Origin: Desulfobacterales bacterium
GTDB lineage: Bacteria > Desulfobacterota > Desulfobacteria > Desulfobacterales > C00003060
Length of the DNA: 5,449 bases
NCBI GenBank assembly: GCA_030629475.1
Contig: DAOVOU010000170.1
Span: 1 to 5,449 of the forward strand
Direction: 5' to 3'
The position numbers and the translations under genes are program-made. This document shows, piece after piece, positions 1 through 5,384 of this stretch (position 1 is its first letter; each line of letters starts with the position of its first letter). The notes beneath the pieces were generated by a model. That model did no database searches and was not told the DNA's origin. It worked only from the letters and a program-made list of their open reading frames with translations.

Positions 1-1
1 A

Positions 2-109
2 GCATTGAAGCAAACCTATCTCAGATTGGATAGCGTCTATCGATTAGAGGAAAAGTATTCGGTCAGGGAGCAGACTTTTCTGGGCATTGTTCCAAGGGCG
101 GTTGAGTAG
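2..109 (+). CDS. 3' end of an unidentified upstream gene (partial)
   Basis: An open frame enters from the left edge and encodes 35 residues, ending ...FLGIVPRAVE before a TAG stop at 107-109. The residues are mostly charged and helical in character (LRLDSVYRLEEKYSV), with no membrane segment and no motif I recognise. Only the C-terminal tail is present, so no function is assigned. The frame is supported by its continuity from the window edge and by its position. Its stop codon falls in a GTTGAGTA-G repeat unit, just as the stops of two complete genes in this window fall in related repeats. It could instead be chance open frame, since it is short. It lies 34 bp upstream of kinase 1 on the same strand, so co-transcription is plausible. 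Confidence 0.5.
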   Translation, partial: ALKQTYLRLDSVYRLEEKYSVREQTFLGIVPRAVE

Positions 110-152
110 TTGAGTGGGGAAGGTGACAAATGAGGAATGACAAATGACAAGT
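101..152 (+). repeat. Repeat tract 1: two octamers then four heptamers
   Basis: Two octamers, GTTGAGTA (101-108) and GTTGAGTG (109-116), are followed by an 8-bp spacer. Four heptamers follow: GACAAAT (125-131), GAGGAAT (132-138), GACAAAT (139-145) and GACAAGT (146-152). The first octamer plus the next G supplies the TAG stop of the upstream gene. The second heptamer supplies a GAGGA Shine-Dalgarno, and the third carries the first two bases of the ATG of kinase 1. The tract therefore overlaps both neighbouring coding regions. The octamer recurs in tracts 2 and 3. Confidence 0.85.
132..136 (+). promoter_or_regulatory. Ribosome binding site of kinase 1
   Basis: GAGGA lies 7 bases before the ATG at 144 and decides this start. 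Two other ATGs in the same heptamer tract (130 and 137) run into TGA within six codons. The site is a one-unit variant (GAGGAAT) of the otherwise repeated GACAAAT heptamer. Confidence 0.65.
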
Positions 153-1547
153 GATAGCGAACAAAGAGAGCATAAGGATTTTGACCGAGAATACGGCCTG
201 GCCGAACTTCTTTCAACGTCTGTGCTTGATGAGCTGTGTGCGGAGATACAGAAGGTTTCCCCTATTCCTGTTCTGGTGCTGTTGCCGGATGGCACCCCAT
301 ACTATACCAGGGGATCTCTGCAACAGGATGAGGCGGCCTCTCTGCGCAAGATCTTGCACCGAGAAAGGATTGATACGACGAAGATATTGAAATCGGCACG
401 GGGCAAGATCACCATCTTCCCCGTCACGCACGAGCTTGAAACCATAGGCTATCTGGTCCTCGGATACGAGAAAGATGGGGATCGGTCATCATGTCCGGTC
501 ATCCCGTTGGGGTCCCTCTTGCTGAAGGTTTTGAATCATCTTATAGTCTATAAGTATAAGAGTGTCTTGACCGCAGGGCTTCACGGGCAGGTGGTCGAGG
601 AATCGTATGAACAACTGAGGGAAAAAGCCGCTCTCCTGGAAAAGTCAGAGCAGAAGTACCGGCTTCTGGCCGAAAGCCTTGAAATAGAGGTAGAAAGGAA
701 AACAAAGGAAATAAAAGAGACCCAGACCCAGTTACTCCAGCAGGAAAAAATGGCCTCCATTGGCCAATTGGCTGCCGGTGTAGCCCATGAGATCAATAAT
801 CCCATGGGATTTATCAGCAGCAACTTGAATACCCTGGAGGAGTATGCCAGGGATATCCGGTCATTGATTGAGCAATACAGGCCCCTTATTTCAGGGCTAA
901 ACGAGACCATGGTTGTCGAAGAAGGTCGAGCGGCGATTTCAGAAACACTGGACCGTATTGTCGCACTGGAAAAGGACATGGACATCGATTTTGTCCTGGA
1001 TGATATCCCGAACCTTATGAAAGAGTCCCAAGAGGGCGCTGAACGTATCAAAAAGATCGTGATCGACTTAAAGGATTTTGCCCATCCAGGCGATCAAGAG
1101 CTGAAATACGCCGATATCAATCGCAGCCTCGACTCCACGCTGAACATTGTGTGGAATGAGCTCAAATATAAGAGCACTGTGACAAAAGATTATGGGGACC
1201 TTCCCCAGGTGCGGTGCTATCCCCAGCAGCTCAACCAGGTCTTTATGAATCTTTTAGTAAATGCAGCCCAGGCCATAGAAAAACAGGGCGAGATAAACAT
1301 TATGACAAGGGCACTAGATGGAAAAGTAGAGATTGCGATAAGTGACACCGGATCAGGCATCCCTGAAGAGAACCTCTCCAGGATATTCGACCCCTTTTTC
1401 ACCACCAAGGAGGTGGGTAAAGGGACAGGTTTGGGCCTCAACGTTGCGTATAACATTATTAAGAAACACAAGGGGGCTATTGATGTGGAGAGTGAGGTGG
1501 GGAAGGGAACTACGTTTACGATCCGAATACCTGTTGATGGTCATTAG
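144..1547 (+). CDS. Soluble sensor histidine kinase (HisKA-HATPase_c)
   Basis: A 467-residue cytoplasmic histidine kinase that should autophosphorylate and pass phosphate to a receiver, plausibly that of the downstream ATPase fusion. Residues about 20-145 form a mixed alpha/beta region with a VLLPDGTPYY segment and a later IGYLVLGY strand, reminiscent of PocR/GAF-like ligand sensors but not confidently assignable. Residues about 152-206 look like a coiled coil. The H box is GVAHEINNP with phosphoacceptor His215. A long helical stretch separates it from the N box (Asn369, Asn373). G1 is DTGSGIP (Asp401, Gly403, Gly405), followed by an FDPFFTTK F box and a GKGTGLGL G2 box (425-432). No signal peptide, membrane span or receiver is seen. 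The C-terminus GH plus TAG is written by the first units of the following repeat tract. The physiological signal is unknown. Confidence 0.93.
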   Translation: MTSDSEQREHKDFDREYGLAELLSTSVLDELCAEIQKVSPIPVLVLLPDGTPYYTRGSLQQDEAASLRKILHRERIDTTKILKSARGKITIFPVTHELETIGYLVLGYEKDGDRSSCPVIPLGSLLLKVLNHLIVYKYKSVLTAGLHGQVVEESYEQLREKAALLEKSEQKYRLLAESLEIEVERKTKEIKETQTQLLQQEKMASIGQLAAGVAHEINNPMGFISSNLNTLEEYARDIRSLIEQYRPLISGLNETMVVEEGRAAISETLDRIVALEKDMDIDFVLDDIPNLMKESQEGAERIKKIVIDLKDFAHPGDQELKYADINRSLDSTLNIVWNELKYKSTVTKDYGDLPQVRCYPQQLNQVFMNLLVNAAQAIEKQGEINIMTRALDGKVEIAISDTGSGIPEENLSRIFDPFFTTKEVGKGTGLGLNVAYNIIKKHKGAIDVESEVGKGTTFTIRIPVDGH

Positions 1548-1593
1548 TCATTGGTTGAGTGGTTGAGTGGTTGAGTGGTTGAGTAGTTGAGTG
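1540..1593 (+). repeat. Repeat tract 2: heptamers passing into octamers
   Basis: GTCATTA (1540-1546) and GTCATTG (1547-1553) are followed by five octamers at 1554-1593: GTTGAGTG three times, GTTGAGTA, then GTTGAGTG. A broken sixth unit begins GTTGTACC. The first heptamer contributes the last codons and the TAG stop (1545-1547) of kinase 1. The rest fills the first part of the 158-bp gap to the next large gene. The G/T-rich top strand has GG doublets at regular 8-bp spacing. No hairpin followed by a T-run is present, so it is not a classical terminator. Confidence 0.9.
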
Positions 1594-1619
1594 GTTGTAC
1601 CGAGGAAGGGAGGAAAAGG

Positions 1620-1718
1620 ATGTCCAAACAATTAAGGAGTGATTTTCGCGACCTGGATGTATGGAAGAAATGTCGGGACATATCAACCAATAACGAGAGG
1701 TCAACATGTCCAGATTAG
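1620..1718 (+). pseudogene. Truncated four-helix-bundle (S23/bAvd-like) gene remnant
   Basis: A 32-codon frame begins with ATG, preceded 6 bases upstream by a strong GGGAGG (1608-1613). Residues 8-21, DFRDLDVWKKCRDI, match the hallmark N-terminus (FRDLxVWKKxxxL) of the four-helix-bundle proteins. That family includes 23S rRNA intervening-sequence proteins and diversity-generating-retroelement Avd-like proteins, usually about 115-130 residues. After residue 21 the resemblance stops, and TAG follows at 1716-1718, so roughly three of the four helices are missing. The frame overlaps the ATG of the ATPase fusion (1706) by 13 bases. It is probably a decayed gene, but because its initiation site is intact it could still be translated and act as a short leader coupled to the downstream gene. 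Confidence 0.6.
1695..1700 (+). promoter_or_regulatory. Ribosome binding site of the ATPase fusion
   Basis: GAGAGG lies 5 bases before the ATG at 1706 and supports that start. It sits inside the four-helix remnant frame, so ribosomes translating the remnant would pass over it. This arrangement permits translational coupling. Confidence 0.55.
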
Positions 1719-4120
1719 CGTCGCTTTTCATTGGGAAGGAAAAGGATTCAGAACAACCGAACGTGCATGAGGCGGTCGAGGCGGGCAAGACCACTTATAA
1801 GATCCTGTTCGTCGATGATGAAGATAATGTGCTAAAGGCCATGCGGCGCATTTTCAGGCAAGAAAACTATACCATATTGACCGCAGGTTCTGGCGACGAG
1901 GCTCTGAAGCTTCTCGAAAAGGAACCGGTCCACATCGTAATATCCGATCACCGCATGCCGGGCATGACCGGGGCAGACCTGTTACGCAAGATGAAGGAAC
2001 TGTACCCTCAGACGATCAGGATCATGCTGACCGGACATGCCGACGTGAACGCGATCATGGGGGCCGTCAATGAGGGGGCTGTCTACAAGTTTATCACCAA
2101 ACCCTGGAATGACGATGACCTCCGTCTTACCGTCAGTCTCGCATTAGAGCAGTATGATTTAATCCAGGAAAATAAGGCATTAAAAGAGCAACGGGAGGCT
2201 CAGAAGAAAAAGATCAAGCAACTGAGCCGCTTTGTAAACGTCAACCGGAGCCAACTTGGGCGCATGCTGCTGCGAAAAAAACTTATCCAAAAGGAGGATC
2301 TGGATAAGGCCATAGCGGTGCAGGCGAAAACAAATAAGATTTTGCCAAGGATCCTGATAGACATGGGGATAGCGGATGAAGCAACCATCATGAAGACAAT
2401 TCAATCAGAGCTGGGAATCAACCGGGTCTATCCGAATGAGTTTACGGTGCCAAAGGAGCTGGCATTACTCATCCCCAAAGAAATCTGTGAGAAAAACGTA
2501 CTCGTGCCCCTCAAACGTGCGGATGGCCGGTTGGTTGTAGCCATGGCCGATCCCACTGATTATATGAAGATGGATGATCTGAAGTTTATTGCCGGAGTCC
2601 CGATTCAAGCTGTTCTATGCACCGAGAAAGAGATCACCGATAAGCTACAGGATGTTTACGGGGAGGCAAATATCGTTGAGGAGGTCATATCCGAAATCGA
2701 TATGTCCGACCCGTATGATTCGATAGAGATTATCTTAGACGAAGGGGACGAAGAAACGGATATTGATGAATTACTGCGCGCCAAGGATCAGCCGCCTGCC
2801 ATCCGGCTCGTGAATGCCATTGTTTCAGAAGCCCTGCGCCACAATGCATCTGATGTGCACATTGAGCCCAAGACCAAGAATGTGATGGTGCGTTACCGCA
2901 TAGACGGACTCCTTTATGATAAAATCAACATCCCGCTTACAATGCATGCCTCCATTGTTTCCAGGATCAAGGTCATGTGTGAGTTGGACATAGCGGAACG
3001 GCGGAGGCCCCAGGATGGCCGCGTGACCGTAAAGACTTCCTCGAGAATGGTAGACATGCGCATTTCCACACTTCCCACGATTACCGGGGAAAAGGTGGTG
3101 CTGAGGATACTGGATAAAAATGCGGCCATCAAGGATGTCACAGAGCTGGGTGTTTCGGACAGGGATCTGGTGAAACTCGTGCGATTGGTTTCACAGCCTC
3201 AGGGGGTTATCCTTAGTACAGGGCCCACCGGCAGCGGCAAGACCACTACCCTGTATTCGCTCTTGCGGCATGTGGCAACTGTTAGCAAGAATTTTACCAC
3301 GATTGAAGATCCGGTGGAGTATTACATGAGCATGGCTGAGCAGGTACTTGTCCGGGAAAAGATTGGTCTTCGCTTTCCCGATATCCTGCGGGCCCTCTTA
3401 CGGCAGGACCCTGATGTGATTATGCTGGGCGAGATACGGGACTTTGAAACCGCGGAAGTGGCTCTTCACGCGGCCATGACAGGCCACCTGGTTCTGAGTA
3501 CCCTGCACACCAACAGCGCTATAGCCTCTATTACACGCCTGAGGGACCTTGGGATCAAACCTTATGTAATCAACGAAGCCCTTACCGGTATTATTGCCCA
3601 ACGGCTCGTGAGGCGCATCTGCCCGCACTGCAAGGTAGACGATGATCCTCCTCAAGAGGTGTTGCATGCCTTAAGACTGGACAAGAAAACCCTTGATATT
3701 ACGCCGCAAAAAGGGACCGGGTGTCAGCACTGTAACCAGACCGGATATACAGGAAGAATAGGGATTTTTGAGGTGTTCCAGGTGGATGAGGAACTCAAGA
3801 GAATGATTTACAGGGATGCCGGTCAGATAGAACTTCTCAGGGCTGCACAGTGGTCTGGTATGAGCACACTCCTGGAAGACGGCATTGATAAGGTAAGAAA
3901 AGGGATCACGACCTGTGTGGAGATCCTGAGGATTCTTGGGCCACAAAACACTCTGGAAATCCCATGCCCGCAATGTGGTGTTCGCCTTGAAGAACGGTTT
4001 CAATTTTGCCCGTTTTGCGGTGGTGCGATCATTCCATGCTGTGCTGGTTGCGGCAAATTTTTGACCGGGACCTGGGAGACCTGTCCATACTGTGGGGAGA
4101 AAGTGGTCATTGGTCATTAG
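1706..4120 (+). CDS. Receiver-MshEN-PilB/GspE ATPase with C-terminal double zinc ribbon
   Basis: An 804-residue fusion. Residues about 31-150 are a CheY-like receiver: acidic pair Asp37/Asp38, phosphoacceptor Asp81 (ISDHRMPG), Thr109 and Lys132 (KPW). A charged coiled coil follows at about 152-178. Residues about 183-315 resemble the MshEN/T2SSE N-terminal module. Residues about 361-750 are a type II/IV secretion hexameric ATPase: SDVHIEP (382-388), Walker A GPTGSGKT (506-513, Lys512), Asp box IEDPVEY (533-539), Walker B with GEIRD (Glu576), His box TGHLVLSTLHTN (592-603), and the PilB/GspE tetracysteine Cys639/642/673/676. Residues 754-796 add two zinc ribbons. It is probably a cytoplasmic motor for type IV pilus or type II secretion assembly, switched by phosphorylation. 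PilB, GspE and MshE cannot be told apart here, and no pilus genes are adjacent. The ending GH plus TAG comes from repeat tract 3. Confidence 0.93.
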   Translation: MSRLASLFIGKEKDSEQPNVHEAVEAGKTTYKILFVDDEDNVLKAMRRIFRQENYTILTAGSGDEALKLLEKEPVHIVISDHRMPGMTGADLLRKMKELYPQTIRIMLTGHADVNAIMGAVNEGAVYKFITKPWNDDDLRLTVSLALEQYDLIQENKALKEQREAQKKKIKQLSRFVNVNRSQLGRMLLRKKLIQKEDLDKAIAVQAKTNKILPRILIDMGIADEATIMKTIQSELGINRVYPNEFTVPKELALLIPKEICEKNVLVPLKRADGRLVVAMADPTDYMKMDDLKFIAGVPIQAVLCTEKEITDKLQDVYGEANIVEEVISEIDMSDPYDSIEIILDEGDEETDIDELLRAKDQPPAIRLVNAIVSEALRHNASDVHIEPKTKNVMVRYRIDGLLYDKINIPLTMHASIVSRIKVMCELDIAERRRPQDGRVTVKTSSRMVDMRISTLPTITGEKVVLRILDKNAAIKDVTELGVSDRDLVKLVRLVSQPQGVILSTGPTGSGKTTTLYSLLRHVATVSKNFTTIEDPVEYYMSMAEQVLVREKIGLRFPDILRALLRQDPDVIMLGEIRDFETAEVALHAAMTGHLVLSTLHTNSAIASITRLRDLGIKPYVINEALTGIIAQRLVRRICPHCKVDDDPPQEVLHALRLDKKTLDITPQKGTGCQHCNQTGYTGRIGIFEVFQVDEELKRMIYRDAGQIELLRAAQWSGMSTLLEDGIDKVRKGITTCVEILRILGPQNTLEIPCPQCGVRLEERFQFCPFCGGAIIPCCAGCGKFLTGTWETCPYCGEKVVIGH

Positions 4121-4208
4121 TTATTGGTTGAGTAGTCGAATGGTTGAGTGGTTAAGTGGTCAGTGGTCAGTGGTCAGTGGTCGGAAGTCAGTGGTCAGTG
4201 GTCAGGTG
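4106..4208 (+). repeat. Repeat tract 3: heptamer-octamer-heptamer mosaic
   Basis: Heptamers GTCATTG, GTCATTA and GTTATTG (4106-4126) are followed by four degenerate octamers GTTGAGTA, GTCGAATG, GTTGAGTG and GTTAAGTG (4127-4158). Heptamers then resume at 4159-4200: GTCAGTG three times, GTCGGAA, then GTCAGTG twice. A final GTCAGGTG occupies 4201-4208. The first heptamers encode the end and TAG stop (4118-4120) of the ATPase fusion. The last unit supplies the ribosome-binding sequence of the next gene. It fills nearly all of the 97-bp intergenic gap. The top strand is almost entirely G, T and A apart from one C in many units. Confidence 0.9.
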
Positions 4209-4209
4209 A
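4204..4209 (+). promoter_or_regulatory. Ribosome binding site of the receiver-kinase
   Basis: AGGTGA lies 8 bases before the ATG at 4218 and is formed by the last, altered repeat unit (GTCAGGTG). It supports the start at 4218 over an in-frame ATG at 4092 that lies inside the previous gene. An in-frame GTG at 4206 is also possible but less well placed. Confidence 0.5.
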
Positions 4210-4217
4210 GAAGTGTA

Positions 4218-5384
4218 ATGCAAGACCGAAGCGTACTTTTTGTAGATGATGAGGCAAATAGCTTGAACTCCCTCAGGAGGCTTCTGAGAAGTGAGGCGTA
4301 TCAGTCACTTTTTGCCCGAAGCGGGAAAGAGGCACTCCATTTTCTGGAGAGCGAGAGCATTCATGTCATTATCGCTGATCTGGGCATGCCGGACATGGAT
4401 GGACTGGCATTGCTCAAGCAGGTCGAGCAAAAGTATCCAGACACGATTCGCCTGGTATTGTCAGGTCTCCATGATAGCGATTCCATTCTTGATGCCATTA
4501 ACAGGGGGAACGTATACCGTTACATTCTCAAGCCATGGGATGACATGGAACTGAAGCTAATTGTGAGACAGGCGATTGACCTATTCAGCCTGCAACAGGA
4601 AAGAAGGGACCTGCTTAAAGAACTGGAGGAACATAACCGGTTATTGGAAAAGAGGGTGGAAGAAAGAACCAGGCAGTTCCTGGCTATTGAGAGAGAGGCG
4701 GAGATTGGCAAGTACGCGTCACAAATCGTTCATAACCTGAATAACCCTCTTCAGGGCATCCATGGTGGGTTGGACATAGCCGATCTGATGATGTCCGATG
4801 ATAATCCAGACTTGAAAAAGCTGCGAAAATGCCTTCACACTGCCAAAGCGAGCGCCCTTGATTTAAAAGAGATAATTGCGGGCATCCTGATTCACGCGAG
4901 GAAAAAGGACCTCCACGGGACCGAACAGACTGACATAAACGAGATTCTTAAAAGAGAACTCGATTTCTTCAAGCTGGGCCCTGTCTATAAATACAAGGTA
5001 GAAAAGCACGTTGACCTTTCAGATAACCTCCCGCAGATTTCAGGAAATCCGATCCAGATCAAACAACTTATAGATAACCTTGTAAAGAATGCGATTGATG
5101 CAATGGAGAATTCTCCTGAAAAACGGCTGACTGTCGAAACCCATCCGGAAGAAAAGGCTGTGGTGATAAGAATATCCGATACGGGTGAGGGGATTGCAGA
5201 GGAAGACCTGGGCAAAATATTTTCCCCGGACTTTACCACCAAGCCGATTGGTAAGGGGACAGGTCTCGGCCTGGCAAGCGTAAAAACCATGGTGGAGGCC
5301 TATTCAGGTGACATCCAGGTGGAATCGAGAAAGGGTGAAGGAACAACGTTTACTGTGAGAATGCCCGTAGATCGGAAAGAATAA
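4218..5384 (+). CDS. Receiver-histidine kinase (REC-HisKA-HATPase_c)
   Basis: A 388-residue cytoplasmic protein with its receiver at the N-terminus. Residues 5-120: VLFVDDE (Asp10, Asp11), phosphoacceptor Asp54 (IADLGMPDMDG), Ser82 and Lys105 (KPW). A coiled coil runs over about 124-165. The H box is IVHNLNNPL with His172; the residue after His is Asn instead of the usual acidic residue. The N box has Asn287 and Asn291, G1 is DTGEG (Asp321, Gly323, Gly325), the F-box segment reads FSPDFTTK, and G2 is GKGTGLGL (345-352). The order REC then kinase suggests a kinase whose activity is controlled by an upstream phosphodonor, perhaps kinase 1, and which may act on the ATPase receiver. The frame is open back to 4092, but the extra 42 residues are translated repeat DNA, so the start at 4218 is preferred. 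No membrane segment is seen. Confidence 0.92.
   Translation: MQDRSVLFVDDEANSLNSLRRLLRSEAYQSLFARSGKEALHFLESESIHVIIADLGMPDMDGLALLKQVEQKYPDTIRLVLSGLHDSDSILDAINRGNVYRYILKPWDDMELKLIVRQAIDLFSLQQERRDLLKELEEHNRLLEKRVEERTRQFLAIEREAEIGKYASQIVHNLNNPLQGIHGGLDIADLMMSDDNPDLKKLRKCLHTAKASALDLKEIIAGILIHARKKDLHGTEQTDINEILKRELDFFKLGPVYKYKVEKHVDLSDNLPQISGNPIQIKQLIDNLVKNAIDAMENSPEKRLTVETHPEEKAVVIRISDTGEGIAEEDLGKIFSPDFTTKPIGKGTGLGLASVKTMVEAYSGDIQVESRKGEGTTFTVRMPVDRKE

Noticed and set aside
29..41. Perfect inverted repeat GATAG-CGT-CTATC, a possible operator or hairpin
   Set aside because: It is only five base pairs, lies inside the partial upstream coding frame, and has no T-run or second copy near kinase 1.
1..143. 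Promoter for kinase 1
   Set aside because: I looked for sigma-54 (GG/GC spaced) and sigma-70 type boxes and saw no pair of elements good enough to report. The gene may be transcribed with the upstream one.
581..1051. Minus-strand open frame of 156 codons
   Set aside because: It is antisense to the kinase 1 coiled coil and H-box region and is rich in Ser and Arg, as expected for a shadow of a charged helical region.
3671..4117. Minus-strand open frame of 148 codons
   Set aside because: It lies entirely opposite the zinc-rich end of the ATPase gene, whose plus-strand frame has clear family motifs. It shows no recognisable domain.
4159..4208. Direct repeats considered as a CRISPR array
   Set aside because: The units are 7-8 bp in direct head-to-tail contact with no unique spacers and no cas genes, so they are simple tandem repeats.
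4092..4217. Upstream in-frame ATG that would extend the receiver-kinase by 42 residues
   Set aside because: The extension overlaps the ATPase gene and then translates repeat DNA into a Trp/Ser/Val/Gly-rich string. The receiver begins immediately after the 4218 start, which has its own ribosome site.
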